From Trabulsiella odontotermitis (GTDB lineage Bacteria > Pseudomonadota > Gammaproteobacteria > Enterobacterales > Enterobacteriaceae), in contig NZ_LIFX01000009.1 in NCBI RefSeq assembly GCF_001297775.1, positions 155,082 through 219,081 of the forward strand: a stretch of DNA of 64,000 nucleotides, in the 5' to 3' direction. Made by a program: the position numbers and the translations under genes. This document shows, one piece after another, positions 9,205 through 18,727 of the stretch. Each line of letters starts with the position of its first letter. Position 1 is the first letter of the stretch. The notes under the pieces are model-generated. The model saw only the letters and a list, made by a program, of their open reading frames with translations. It was not told where the DNA came from and did no database searches.

Positions 9205-9672
9205 ATGAACGGCACTAACCAGGTAAAAGCATTACGTCTGAAAAGAGCGTGGTCGCAGGAGCAACTGGCCGAGATGACAGACGTCAGCGTACGAACCATT
9301 CAACGCATTGAAAATGGCGAAAGACCAAGCCTTGAGACATTGAGCGCGCTGGCGGCAGTGTTTGAAGTCAGCGTGGCGGATCTGTCGATGGCGCCTGTCG
9401 ACGGTGAAGCACCGCTCGATCAACGCATCAGCGACGCCCGGCAGCAGGTTGAGCAGGAATCGCATTTCTGGCGCGCGGTACTGACCGCCGTAGTGATTTG
9501 CGCACTGCTATTTGTGCTCAATCGCATGACCGGACCCGGCTATCTCTGGTCATTATGGGTGATGGCTATCTGGGGGGCACTGCTGGTAATCCGCGGGCTG
9601 CGCCTGTTCATGTTTGCCGGGGCTATTGAGCGCTGGAAGAAAACCCGCTTACAGCGTTTGTTAAGGAAGTGA
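9205..9672 (+). CDS. XRE-family HTH regulator with two C-terminal membrane segments
   Basis: Protein of 155 residues from the ATG at 9205, which has a GGAGAAGG ribosome site; an in-frame ATG at 9175 lacks one. Residues about 7-60 form a Cro/CI-type HTH (WSQEQLAEMTDVSVRTIQRI). The C-terminal part has two hydrophobic segments at about 89-110 and 112-137, resembling a 2TM domain. Such membrane-tethered XRE proteins are usually local regulators whose signal is unknown. It lies between ydeE and a broken MFS gene and is absent at this position in K-12. It could regulate itself through the repeats at 9104-9134. Confidence 0.8.
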   Translation: MNGTNQVKALRLKRAWSQEQLAEMTDVSVRTIQRIENGERPSLETLSALAAVFEVSVADLSMAPVDGEAPLDQRISDARQQVEQESHFWRAVLTAVVICALLFVLNRMTGPGYLWSLWVMAIWGALLVIRGLRLFMFAGAIERWKKTRLQRLLRK

Positions 9673-9685
9673 CAGTGTCACGAAT

Positions 9686-10697
9686 TTATACTTCACTCAC
9701 CTGCATATTGGCAGGCGTGAAGCGCAGATAAAGCAGCGTTAGCAGGCAAATCGCCGCGCCAGCCCAGAACGTATACTCTGCACCCCACTGTTCCCAGATC
9801 ACACCGGCGCAGACGCTGGCGAGTAACAGCCCGACGCCACTGACCATGCTGAAAATACCGAAAGCCGTGCCCCGCAGATCCTGGGGTGCGGTTTTCGCGA
9901 TCATCGCCGCCAGTAACCCTTGTGACATCCCCATATGTACGCCCCACAAGGCCACACCAATAATGATGCCGACCCAGTGAGAACTGATTGCCAGCACGAT
10001 GTCAGCGGCAATCAGCACAACCACACCCAGTTGCAGCAACCGGGTGTGGCTCATGGCATCAGAGAGTTTACCGAAGGGATACGCGGAGAAAAAATAGAGC
10101 AGATTCATAGCCACCATCACCAGTGGGATCAGCGCCAGCGGAATGCCAGCCTGCTGGGCGCGCAACACCAGAAACGCCTCGCTGAAACGTGCGAGGGTGA
10201 CATAGCAGCATCAGTGCAACGGCCAGTAGCGGTCCCATAAACGCGCCGATGGTGTCCATCGACTGGCGCAGGCCGTAGGCCGCACCGCGGATTTCAGGCG
10301 GGGTGACATCCGCGACCAGCGCATCGCGCGGCGCACCACGGATCCCCTTCCCGACCCGGTCGATCAGCCGGGCACTGAGGATCATTCCTGATGTCGACGC
10401 GATGGCAAATAACGGTTTGCTCAGCGCTCCCAGCCCGTAACCGAGCAGCGCCAACCCTTTACGTTTTCCCAGATAGTCGCTGATCGCCCCTGAAAAGACT
10501 TTGATGATAAGCGCAGTGGCTTCCGCCAGCCCTTCGATAAGACCAATCAGAATAACGCTGGCGCCCAGAGTGGTGGCCATAAACAGCGGAAGTAAACTGT
10601 GGATGATTTCTGACGAGATATCCATCAGCATGCTGACGCCCCCGACGACCCAGACACCCTTTGGGATACGGCTTAACGTTGAGAACCGGGAAAACAT
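9686..10697 (-). pseudogene. MFS transporter disrupted by an internal out-of-frame deletion
   Basis: Residues 1-165 from the ATG at 10697 are a normal MFS N-terminal half (MFSRFSTLSRIPKGVWVVGG; SDYLGKRKG motif A loop). At about 10200 the reading frame changes. The remaining frame resumes with TLARFSEAFLVLRAQQAGIP and runs 170 residues to the stop at 9686 with a normal MFS C-terminal half. The two parts sum to about 335 residues, whereas such transporters usually have about 390-400. So TM6, the central loop and most of TM7 are missing and the frame is shifted. The second half also has in-frame stop TGA just upstream of the junction. Function is presumably lost. The gene diverges from the membrane protein at 10832. 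Confidence 0.85.
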
Positions 10698-10831
10698 GTG
10701 GCAACTCCAGAGACACGAAAACCCGCATTAAAGCCTGAAAACGGGGCAATTATCAATAAACAGACAATACGCGAGCGTATAGTGGCAGAAACGAAGCGCG
10801 AACGCGCCTGACGAAGGATTGTTTGCCCGAT

Positions 10832-11611
10832 ATGGAATTGCTGTTTTTTAAGCTGGTTGCCACACCGCTCTTATTGCTCGCCGCCACCCTCGCCGGACGC
10901 CGCTGGGGGGAAACGGTCGGCGGGCTTGTCGTCGGATTGCCGCTGACTTCCGGCCCGATATCACTGTTTCTGGCGCTCGAACAGGGGCCGGAATTTGCCA
11001 CCCATGCCACCTCAGGATCGCTGTGCGCCACGGCGGCGCAGGCCTGTTTTGCTGTGGTGTATTGTCGCACGGCACAGTCTGGCTGGGGGAAAGCTCTGCT
11101 CGCGGCGACGGTTGCTTTTGCGCTTTCCGCTGGCCTGTTGCAGGGAAGCGCGTTCTCGCAAACGGCGCTGTTTGTCATCGATATTCTGGTGATGGCGCTG
11201 GCGCTGATTTTCATTCCGAAAACCACCTTCAAAAGCAGCAAACTCAGGCCGCCGCGTTGGGATCTGCCGGTCAGAATGCTGCTGATTGCGGCGCTGGTTG
11301 TGGCCGTCACGCTGCTGGCGCCGTTTGTCGGCGCGGGGGTGAGTGGTATCCTGGCGGCGTTCCCGCTGATGGCGACCATTCTGGCGGTGTTTGCCCAACG
11401 CAATCACGGCCCGCAGGCCGCACAGCAGGTGATGCGTGGGATGGTCGCAGGCTCGTTCAGTTTCGCGGTTTTCTTCTGGTCCCTTAGTCTGTTACTTCCC
11501 CGCTTCAGCCTGTTGATGGCCTACGCCATTGCTGTCGTGCTTGCGCTGCTGGTGCAGTCCATCTCTTTATTCCGCATGCAACGACCGACGCCGAACACGC
11601 TGGCACATTAA
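10832..11611 (+). CDS. Conserved hypothetical inner-membrane protein
   Basis: Protein of 259 residues, almost wholly hydrophobic, with about eight predicted membrane segments. A Gly-rich loop sits near the N terminus (RRWGETVGGLVVGLPLTSGP, about residues 23-42), and a second one (FVGAGVSGILAAFPLMAT) repeats the pattern, suggesting two homologous halves. I do not recognise a characterised family. The start is uncertain: TTG at 10823 is closer to the AAGGA at 10814-10818, ATG at 10832 is the conventional codon. It lies between the broken MFS gene and dcp, where K-12 carries other genes. Confidence 0.75.
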   Translation: MELLFFKLVATPLLLLAATLAGRRWGETVGGLVVGLPLTSGPISLFLALEQGPEFATHATSGSLCATAAQACFAVVYCRTAQSGWGKALLAATVAFALSAGLLQGSAFSQTALFVIDILVMALALIFIPKTTFKSSKLRPPRWDLPVRMLLIAALVVAVTLLAPFVGAGVSGILAAFPLMATILAVFAQRNHGPQAAQQVMRGMVAGSFSFAVFFWSLSLLLPRFSLLMAYAIAVVLALLVQSISLFRMQRPTPNTLAH

Positions 11612-11618
11612 GGCAGGC

Positions 11619-11643
11619 AAAAAAAACCGCCAGTGACTGGCGG
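11619..11643 (-). terminator. Rho-independent terminator of dcp
   Basis: Read on the minus strand: CCGCCA/TGGCGG stem followed by eight T. It lies 125 bp beyond the dcp stop codon and immediately after the convergent membrane protein gene. Confidence 0.75.
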
Positions 11644-11767
11644 CAAATGCTTGCATGGATAGATTCGTTTTTTACTTTTCGCACAAACCCTCTTTTCCGT
11701 GTGGCGTTTATGCGATCAGCACTACGCTATCATGCGTATCTTCAATAGAGTCTAAACGACGGCAGTA

Positions 11768-13819
11768 TTATGCCTCGTCGCTTAATCCCCGGTTTTTCAG
11801 CATCGGTTCGATAGCCGGATCGTGACCGCGCCATGTGCGGTACAGCGCTTCCAGATCTTCGCTGTTGCCCCGGGAAAGGATCGCTTCGCGAAAACGCTGG
11901 CCGTTTTCCCGGCTCAAACCACCCTGTTCGACAAACCACTGGTAGCCATCGTCCGCCAGCATTTGCGTCCACAAATAGGCGTAATAGCCCGCCGCATAGC
12001 CGCCACCAAAAATGTGGGCAAAATAGCTGCTGCGATAGCGCGGCGGTACCGCCTCAAGCAGCAGGTTTTCCGCCCGCAACGCCGTCTCTTCAAACTGCAC
12101 CACATCCCCAGGCAGCGTCTGCGTTTGCAGACTGTGCCAGTGCATATCCAGCAGCGCCGCGCTCAGCAGCTCCGTCATGTCATAACCTTTGTTGAAGGTC
12201 GCGGCGCGGAACACACTGTCGCGCAGCGCATCCGGCATCGGCTCCCCACTCTGGTAATGACGGGCGTAATGGGCAAACACCTGCGGTTCGCTGGCCCAGT
12301 GTTCGTTGATCTGCGACGGAAACTCGACAAAATCGCGCGGCGTGCGGGTGCCGGACAACCCCGGATAGCGTTGTTCGGCAAACAGCCCGTGTAGCGCATG
12401 GCCAAACTCATGAAACATCGTAATGACGTCATCCCAGGAGAGCAGCGCGGCGCATCCGGCGGCAGGCTTCTGGTAATTGCAGACGTTGTAAATCACCGGG
12501 CGCGCGTCGAGCAGCGTCGATTGCTGGACAAAGTTATCCATCCACGCGCCGCCGGATTTCGAATCACGGGCAAAAAAATCGCCATAGAACAGCGCCAGCC
12601 CTTCACCATTCGCATCAAATATTTCCCAGACGCGGACATCCGGGTGATACACGGGAATATCCGGGCGCTCAACAAAACGCAGGCCGAACAGCTGCGAGGC
12701 CGCCCAGAATACGCCGTCATGCAGTACCCGGTTGAGTTCGAAATAGGGTTTAATCTGGCTTTCATCAAGGGCGTATTTCGCCCGGCGCACCTGCTCGCTG
12801 TAGAACAGCCAGTCCCACGCCTGAACCGTAAAGCGGCCCTGTTGATCGTCGATCACCTTCTGGATGTCGGCCTGTTCCGCCAGTGCACGATGACGTGCCG
12901 CAGGCGCGATTTTACGCATAAAGTCCAGCGCCGCCTGCGGCGTTTTCGCCATCTGATCGGCAATGCTCCAGCTGGCATAATCGTCAAAACCGAGCAGCTC
13001 CGCCTGGCGGGCGCGAACGGCGACGATCTTCAGTACCAGCTCGCGCGTATCGTTGGCATCCCCTTTCAGATTGCGCATTTTGCCCGCGTTGAACAGGTTT
13101 TCCCGCGTCTGCCTGTCGGTCAGTGCCGCCAGCGCCGGTTGTTGCGTGGTGTTGGTCAGCGTCAGCAGCCAGCGATCGTTCAGTCCTTTCGCCTGCGCGG
13201 CTTCTTTGGCGGCGGTAATGTCGTCATCGGACAGCCCGTCAAGTTGATGGCGGTAATCCACCACCAGTCCGCCCGCTTTGACGGCGGCCAGCAGTCGCTG
13301 ACTGAACTGGCTGCTGAGTGTGGCGATTTGCGTATTAAGCGCTTTCAACTCGCGTTTCTGCTCTGCCGGAAGCGTCGCCCCGGCCAGTAAAAATTGCTGT
13401 CTGACCACCTCGGTCAGGCGTAAGGATTCCGCATCCAGCCCCAGCGAATCCCGCTGTTGCCAGACTGTTTCGACCCGGCTGAACAGCGCATCATTGAGAT
13501 AAATATCGTTCGCCAGTTCGGCAAGCTCCGCCGAAAAGGCTTCATCCAGTTGCTGGAGTGTGTCGTTGGTATTGGCCGACGCCATCGCGAAAAAGACCTG
13601 CGTCACCCGGGACAGCATCTCGCCGCTCTTTTCCAGCGCCTCGAAGGTATTGGTAAACGTCGCGGGCGCCGGGTTACTGGCAATTGCCGCAATCTCTGCC
13701 CGTTTGTGGCGCACACCTTCATCAAAGGCCGGACGGTAGTGGCTGTCCTCGATGCGGTCAAACGGCGGCGCCTGATACGGCAACAGGCTGGCTTCGAAAA
13801 AGGGGTTATTTGCAGGCAT
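11768..13819 (-). CDS. dcp: Peptidyl-dipeptidase Dcp (M3 metallopeptidase)
   Basis: Zinc dipeptidyl carboxypeptidase that removes C-terminal dipeptides from oligopeptides; 683 residues (E. coli 681). The HEFGH zinc motif is at residues 470-474, followed by the downstream Glu-containing helix region (SQINEHWA). The long helical N-terminal half and the C-terminal FAHIFGGGYAAGYYAYLWTQ segment match E. coli Dcp closely. Of two adjacent ATGs, the one at 13819 has the better spacing from GGGAGAAG; an upstream in-frame ATG at 13897 has no ribosome site. Divergent from ydfG. Confidence 0.95.
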   Translation of the reverse strand: MPANNPFFEASLLPYQAPPFDRIEDSHYRPAFDEGVRHKRAEIAAIASNPAPATFTNTFEALEKSGEMLSRVTQVFFAMASANTNDTLQQLDEAFSAELAELANDIYLNDALFSRVETVWQQRDSLGLDAESLRLTEVVRQQFLLAGATLPAEQKRELKALNTQIATLSSQFSQRLLAAVKAGGLVVDYRHQLDGLSDDDITAAKEAAQAKGLNDRWLLTLTNTTQQPALAALTDRQTRENLFNAGKMRNLKGDANDTRELVLKIVAVRARQAELLGFDDYASWSIADQMAKTPQAALDFMRKIAPAARHRALAEQADIQKVIDDQQGRFTVQAWDWLFYSEQVRRAKYALDESQIKPYFELNRVLHDGVFWAASQLFGLRFVERPDIPVYHPDVRVWEIFDANGEGLALFYGDFFARDSKSGGAWMDNFVQQSTLLDARPVIYNVCNYQKPAAGCAALLSWDDVITMFHEFGHALHGLFAEQRYPGLSGTRTPRDFVEFPSQINEHWASEPQVFAHYARHYQSGEPMPDALRDSVFRAATFNKGYDMTELLSAALLDMHWHSLQTQTLPGDVVQFEETALRAENLLLEAVPPRYRSSYFAHIFGGGYAAGYYAYLWTQMLADDGYQWFVEQGGLSRENGQRFREAILSRGNSEDLEALYRTWRGHDPAIEPMLKNRGLSDEA

Positions 13820-13962
13820 CATCTTCTCCCGGAATTTCAGTACATTGCCCAGAGTAGGCGTCACCTGCGAAAACCGCAATGCTTTCGCCGCTGGCATACT
13901 TTTTCACCCGTGCCAGATCGTGCTATGGTAGTACGACATAAAAAGCGTTGAGGAACAGTGAG

Positions 13963-14709
13963 ATGATTGTACTGGTAACCGGAGCAACTGCAGGTTTTGG
14001 TGAATGCATTACTCGTCGTTTTGTCGCCAACGGGCATAAAGTGATTGCCACGGGCCGTCGCCAGGAGCGTTTGCAGGAATTAAAAGAGGCGCTGGGCGAC
14101 AATGTGCTGACCGCTCAACTGGACGTGCGCAATCGCGCCGCCATCGAAGAGATGATCGCTAACCTCCCTGCCGACTGGCGCGACATCGATGTTCTGGTGA
14201 ACAACGCCGGTCTGGCGCTTGGCATGGAGCCTGCGCATAAGGCCAGCGTGGAAGACTGGGAAACGATGATCGACACCAATAACAAAGGGCTGGTTTACAT
14301 GACCCGCGCGGTGCTGCCGGGCATGGTGGCGCGCAACCGCGGTCACATTATCAACATCGGTTCGACCGCGGGTAGCTGGCCGTATGCCGGTGGCAACGTG
14401 TATGGCGCCACAAAAGCGTTCGTTCGTCAGTTCAGCCTGAATCTGCGCACCGACCTGCATGGCACGGCGATCCGTGTGACGGACGTTGAGCCTGGCCTCG
14501 TGGGCGGAACCGAATTCTCCAACGTACGTTTCAAAGGCGACGACGCGAAAGCGGATAAGACCTACGAAAATACCACGGCGCTCTCCGCCGAAGACGTGAC
14601 GGAAACCGTTTGGTGGGTGGCGACACTGCCAAAACATGTCAACATCAACACGGTCGAAATGATGCCGGTCAGCCAGTCCTTCGCCGGTCTGAACGTCCAT
14701 CGTTCCTGA
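13963..14709 (+). CDS. ydfG: NADP-dependent 3-hydroxy acid / malonic semialdehyde dehydrogenase YdfG
   Basis: Short-chain dehydrogenase/reductase of 248 residues, the same length as E. coli YdfG. It has the N-terminal TGATAGFGE nucleotide-binding motif, NNAG at about 80, and catalytic Ser134, Tyr147 and Lys151 (YGATK). The family oxidises L-allo-threonine, serine and 3-hydroxy acids and reduces malonic semialdehyde from uracil breakdown. The start ATG at 13963 has a GAGGAACAG ribosome site and reproduces the E. coli N terminus; an upstream ATG at 13948 is rejected. rspR follows on the same strand, as in E. coli. Confidence 0.95.
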   Translation: MIVLVTGATAGFGECITRRFVANGHKVIATGRRQERLQELKEALGDNVLTAQLDVRNRAAIEEMIANLPADWRDIDVLVNNAGLALGMEPAHKASVEDWETMIDTNNKGLVYMTRAVLPGMVARNRGHIINIGSTAGSWPYAGGNVYGATKAFVRQFSLNLRTDLHGTAIRVTDVEPGLVGGTEFSNVRFKGDDAKADKTYENTTALSAEDVTETVWWVATLPKHVNINTVEMMPVSQSFAGLNVHRS

Positions 14710-14799
14710 TAATCCCCCTGCCCGGCGTCTCGCCGGGTATGGGCGTGATGATGAATTAAGCGTAAAATAGCGCTGTTATTTACCAGAAAGTAAGAGCCA

Positions 14800-15486
14800 A
14801 TGGCCGTCGAAACGCAACTGAACCCAACACAGCCCGTAAATCAGCAAATCTACCGGATTTTGCGCCGGGATATTGTGCATTGCCTGATCCCGCCGGGAAC
14901 GCCGCTGTCAGAAAAGGACGTCTCCGTGCGCTTTGATGTGTCGCGCCAGCCGGTGCGGGAAGCGTTTATCAAACTGGCTGAAAACGGCCTGATTCAGATC
15001 CGCCCCCAGCGTGGCAGCTACGTCAATAAAATCTCCCTCTCCCAGGTCCGTAACGGCTGTTTTGTCCGTCAGGCTATTGAGCGCGCCGTTGTTCGTCGCG
15101 CGGCTGGCATGATTAACGATGCCCAGTGCTACCAGCTGGAGAAAAACCTGCAACAGCAGCGTATTGCCATCGACCACCACCAGATCAACGATTTTTTCCA
15201 GCTTGATGATGAATTTCATCAGACGCTGTCAGGCATTGCCGACTGCCAGCTGGCGTGGGATACCATCGAAAACATTAAAGCCACCATTGACCGGGTGCGC
15301 TACATGAGTCTGGATCACATCTCCTCGCCGGAAATGTTGCTGCGTCAGCACCACGATATTTTCGCCGCGCTGGAAAAGCGCGATGCCGACGCCGTGGAGA
15401 ATGCCATGGCGTTGCATCTGCATGAAATCAGCGAATCGGTGTTGTTGATAAAACAAGAAAACAGCGACTGGTTTAGCGAAGAGTAA
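14800..15486 (+). CDS. rspR: GntR/FadR-type regulator RspR (YdfH)
   Basis: Transcriptional regulator of 228 residues. The N-terminal GntR winged helix (about residues 12-75, [22 protein letters not shown] segment) is followed by an all-helical FCD ligand-binding domain with metal-binding His and Asp residues ([20 protein letters not shown]). In E. coli it represses rspAB. Here the convergent hexuronate gene ydfI lies just beyond its terminator and rspA heads a larger operon 6 kb away, so RspR is the obvious candidate regulator of the whole set. Confidence 0.93.
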   Translation: MAVETQLNPTQPVNQQIYRILRRDIVHCLIPPGTPLSEKDVSVRFDVSRQPVREAFIKLAENGLIQIRPQRGSYVNKISLSQVRNGCFVRQAIERAVVRRAAGMINDAQCYQLEKNLQQQRIAIDHHQINDFFQLDDEFHQTLSGIADCQLAWDTIENIKATIDRVRYMSLDHISSPEMLLRQHHDIFAALEKRDADAVENAMALHLHEISESVLLIKQENSDWFSEE

Positions 15487-15492
15487 AAAGCA

Positions 15493-15518
15493 AAACCCCC
15501 TCAGCGAGGGGGTTTTTA
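15493..15518. terminator. Bidirectional terminator between rspR and ydfI
   Basis: A 9-bp stem AAACCCCCT/AGGGGGTTT with a short loop, flanked by A-rich and T-rich runs, separates the converging rspR and ydfI genes. Confidence 0.88.
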
Positions 15519-15529
15519 CTGGCTGACGC

Positions 15530-16990
15530 TTAGCGTTTAGCGAACTGCGCAACGGTGGCTTTGGCGCCTTTTTCCAGCAGCAACAGATAAGCCGAGGTGA
15601 CGTTTTTGACGAACGCGCTTTCCAGCGGCAATTCTTTGCCGAAGACAGCCTCGATACCGAGCAGCGCCTGAACGCGCGCTTCCCCTTCCTGGCTCTCTTT
15701 TACCGCTTGTTGAATCACCGGCAGCAATGGATCGCACACTTCAATGGCGTTCCCTTGTTCATCCACACCACCGACGTAACACATCCAGCCCGCCACGCCG
15801 AGCGCCAGTAAATCAAAGCTGCTCTGATGGGCAAGGTGCCAGCGTACGGAATCCAGCATACGCTGCGGCAGTTTCTGGCTGCCGTCCATCGCGATCTGCC
15901 AGGTACGGTGACGCAGCGCCGGGTTGCTGTAGCGTTCAATCAAGAGATCTGCATAGTGCGCGAGATCCACGCCCTTCACTTTCAGCGTTGGTGCCTGCTC
16001 TTTCAACATCAGGGTATGCGCGGCGTGACGGTAGTTTTCGTCTTCCATGCAATCATTGATGTGCTGATAACCCGCCAGATAGCCCAGATACGCGAGGAAT
16101 GAGTGACTGCCGTTGAGCATCCGCAGTTTCATCTCTTCAAACGGGATAACATCTTTCACCAGCTCAGCACCGGCTTTTTCCCACGCCGGACGCCCCGCCA
16201 CGAAATTGTCTTCAATCACCCACTGACGGAACGGTTCACAGGCCACACCGGCCGGATCGCGCACGCCAGTGATGTGCTCAATTTTGTCCAGCGCGTCGGC
16301 GGTAACGGCAGGCACAATGCGGTCAACCATGGTCGACGGGAACGTGACGTTTTTCTCGATCCACGCGGCCAGTTCTTTATCGACGGCGCGTGCGTACGCG
16401 CAAACCACATTGCGCATTACATGGCCGTTTTCCGGCATGTTGTCGCAGGACATCACGCTGAACGCCGGAAGACCGGCCGCTTTACGACGCGCCAGCGCTT
16501 CCACCACCACGCCCGGCGCTGACTTCGGCTGATGCGGATTTTGCAGGTCAGCGGCAATTAACGGGTGATCGAGCATCAGTTCCCCGGTCGCCGGTGAATG
16601 GCAATACCCTTTTTCGGTAATGGTCAGCGAGACGATCGCCACCTGCGGCTCGCACATCGCCGCCAGCACAGTTTCCAGACCATCGACCTGTGCGTGCAGC
16701 GCCTGTTTCACCACACCCACAACGCGCGCGGTCCAGGCGTCGGCAGACATTTCCGCCACGGTGTAGAGCTTATCCTGCTGATTGAGATCGGCTATCTGCT
16801 GTTCGCCGCCGATCAGGTTCACCTCGGTATAGCCCCAGTCACTGCCATGTTCTGCTGCCAGAATATCTGCATATACTGCCTGATGCGCGCGATGGAAAGC
16901 GCCAAAACCCAAGTGCACAATACGCGGCACCAGTTTGTTGCGATCGTAGCCAGGAAGTGTTGCCTTAGCCGTCAGTAACGTGTTTTGCAT
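15530..16990 (-). CDS. ydfI: Fructuronate/mannonate oxidoreductase family enzyme YdfI (UxuB-like)
   Basis: Polyol-specific long-chain dehydrogenase of 486 residues, equal in length to E. coli YdfI and close in sequence ([17 protein letters not shown] dinucleotide-binding start; [32 protein letters not shown] catalytic helix). Relatives such as UxuB reduce D-fructuronate to D-mannonate with NADH. ATG 16990 was chosen over the GTG at 17002 because it matches the E. coli N terminus. It has its own upstream region (17003-17155) after the GPH transporter gene on the same strand. With rspA and the uxaC-like gene it completes a glucuronate-to-KDG route. Confidence 0.92.
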   Translation of the reverse strand: MQNTLLTAKATLPGYDRNKLVPRIVHLGFGAFHRAHQAVYADILAAEHGSDWGYTEVNLIGGEQQIADLNQQDKLYTVAEMSADAWTARVVGVVKQALHAQVDGLETVLAAMCEPQVAIVSLTITEKGYCHSPATGELMLDHPLIAADLQNPHQPKSAPGVVVEALARRKAAGLPAFSVMSCDNMPENGHVMRNVVCAYARAVDKELAAWIEKNVTFPSTMVDRIVPAVTADALDKIEHITGVRDPAGVACEPFRQWVIEDNFVAGRPAWEKAGAELVKDVIPFEEMKLRMLNGSHSFLAYLGYLAGYQHINDCMEDENYRHAAHTLMLKEQAPTLKVKGVDLAHYADLLIERYSNPALRHRTWQIAMDGSQKLPQRMLDSVRWHLAHQSSFDLLALGVAGWMCYVGGVDEQGNAIEVCDPLLPVIQQAVKESQEGEARVQALLGIEAVFGKELPLESAFVKNVTSAYLLLLEKGAKATVAQFAKR

Positions 16991-17155
16991 TTTAATACTC
17001 ACAGTGTAGAAAACGGGTTGCCATACTAGATTAACGAGTGTTTTCGTCGGTGTTTTGACTTACGTTAATTTATTGGTAAGTGGTATAACATCATTTTAAA
17101 GTTGTGTGACACCACGACCGTTACACGTCTGGCAACCCAGCCATTATTTCGCCAT

Positions 17156-18700
17156 TCAGCTCAGCGTGGAGGCCTGTTTGACTTCCGGGCTCGCCTGCTG
17201 CGTTGCACTGCACCACAGTTTGTCGTAGTTGTAGCCGGTCAAATCCTCAACAATATGGCGTGTTTCGGCGGTAACGTCGGATTTCAGACCATGCGCTTTA
17301 AGACGTTCCACTTCATCGACAAAAATCTTGTGAGTGCGTTTGTTCAGGTGGAAAGTCAATGCCTGCCAGAGAGCAATCAACAACAGACCTGCAGTACCGA
17401 TGAATAACAGCATGGCGATGGTGTTAATGGCTTCCTGTGGCTGCACCTGGCTGCCTTTGACAAAACCACCGCTTTGCAACAGCAGACCGACAACAAACGT
17501 GGCGATAGCAACCGTGGTTTTCCGCGAGAATGTCATCACCGCCGCAAACAGCCCTTCACGACGCTGGCGGGTGATCATTTCATCAATATCAGGAATGAAC
17601 GGGAAAACGTTCCACGGAGTAAATTCCAGTACACAACGCCCGACCTGGTAGACCCCGGCGAGGATCACCAGCAGCATGACTTTGTTATCAGTCGGGAACT
17701 GGTAAACCAGGAAGAAACCACCCAGGCACAGCATCATCAGGCTGTAGGCAAAAATGTAGAGTCGTGACGGGCCATATTTGATAATGGCGACCCCTGCCGC
17801 GAGCGTGACCGGTAAACCGACGATACTCATCGACAGCAGCGTACCGGCCAGCGACGATGATACATTCAGGCAGTAGACGCAGAAGAAGACAAAGACCGTG
17901 TTATAAACATCTTTTCCGGTGAATGAGAAAAGATAGATAGCCAGATGCTTCCGGAACGCTCTGACTTTCAGCGTCGAGGCATATTCTTTAAACAGTCCGC
18001 CAAAGGCCGCCAGTTTTTCGTTCAGCGTGCGGGAGGTGCGCGAGTTTTCCAGCTCCGCTTTCATTTCCGGTGTTAACTCGCGTTCCCAGGTGACTTTCCA
18101 GGAGACCAGCACACAGAGCATGAACAGCACCGCAAAGACAATGCCGTTGATCAGATAGGCATTAGCGTTGTGCTCGCCAAAGTAATTGATGAGCAGCCCT
18201 GGAATAAAGGTCGCCAGGAAGGTCCCTGAGGCGGAAAGGAACATGCGGCAGGTGGAGAGTTTGGTCCGCGAGTTGAAATCGCGGGTCATCTCAGATGGCA
18301 GCGTTTCCCATGGGATCAGCACCATTGCGGCGATGATTTCAAACGCCAGATAGACCGCAAGGTAAAAAGCGTAGTTCATCCCTTCGACCCACAACAAGGC
18401 GTAGACCAGCATCAGCGGTGCGCCGATCAGCAGGAAGAAACGACGACGGCCGAATTTTTTACCCAGATAGTTTTTATAGAAATGATCGGTAAAGCTTCCC
18501 ATAAACAGGCTGACGATCGCATCGACGATACGCGCAATCGCCACAATTGAGGCCGCTTCAACCGGAGAAAGACCGACAAATGTCGTATAGAAATATAACA
18601 GCCAGGCGCCAATAACCGTGAATGCGCCACCACCCATAATGTCTGTCAGGCCATAACCGATACTAACGGGAATGGTGATTTTTTTGTTTGTACGGGACAT
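17156..18700 (-). CDS. GPH-family (melibiose carrier type) sugar:cation symporter, probably for hexuronides
   Basis: Inner-membrane transporter of 514 residues with about 12 membrane segments. N-terminal features are typical of the glycoside-pentoside-hexuronide family: SIGYGLTDIMGGGAF, then the cytoplasmic loop YLGKKFGRRRFFLLIGAPLM. It is the third gene of the rspA / uxaC-like / transporter run, 27 bp after the isomerase gene. Position suggests uptake of glucuronate, a glucuronide or an oligogalacturonide-type substrate; the exact substrate cannot be read from sequence. It differs from K-12 YdfJ, which I recall as a different MFS family. The C terminus (about residues 440-514) is a hydrophilic tail. 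Confidence 0.88.
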   Translation of the reverse strand: MSRTNKKITIPVSIGYGLTDIMGGGAFTVIGAWLLYFYTTFVGLSPVEAASIVAIARIVDAIVSLFMGSFTDHFYKNYLGKKFGRRRFFLLIGAPLMLVYALLWVEGMNYAFYLAVYLAFEIIAAMVLIPWETLPSEMTRDFNSRTKLSTCRMFLSASGTFLATFIPGLLINYFGEHNANAYLINGIVFAVLFMLCVLVSWKVTWERELTPEMKAELENSRTSRTLNEKLAAFGGLFKEYASTLKVRAFRKHLAIYLFSFTGKDVYNTVFVFFCVYCLNVSSSLAGTLLSMSIVGLPVTLAAGVAIIKYGPSRLYIFAYSLMMLCLGGFFLVYQFPTDNKVMLLVILAGVYQVGRCVLEFTPWNVFPFIPDIDEMITRQRREGLFAAVMTFSRKTTVAIATFVVGLLLQSGGFVKGSQVQPQEAINTIAMLLFIGTAGLLLIALWQALTFHLNKRTHKIFVDEVERLKAHGLKSDVTAETRHIVEDLTGYNYDKLWCSATQQASPEVKQASTLS

Positions 18701-18727
18701 AGTTGTTCTACCCCATCGGATAAGTCG

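Noticed and set aside
12398..13390. Open frame of 330 codons on the plus strand inside dcp
   Set aside because: It is wholly antisense to a well-conserved gene, has no ribosome site or domain, and results from the high GC codon bias of dcp.
14721..14740. Hairpin CCCGGCG/CGCCGGG after ydfG as a terminator
   Set aside because: The stem is good, but no T-run follows on either strand, so termination cannot be claimed.
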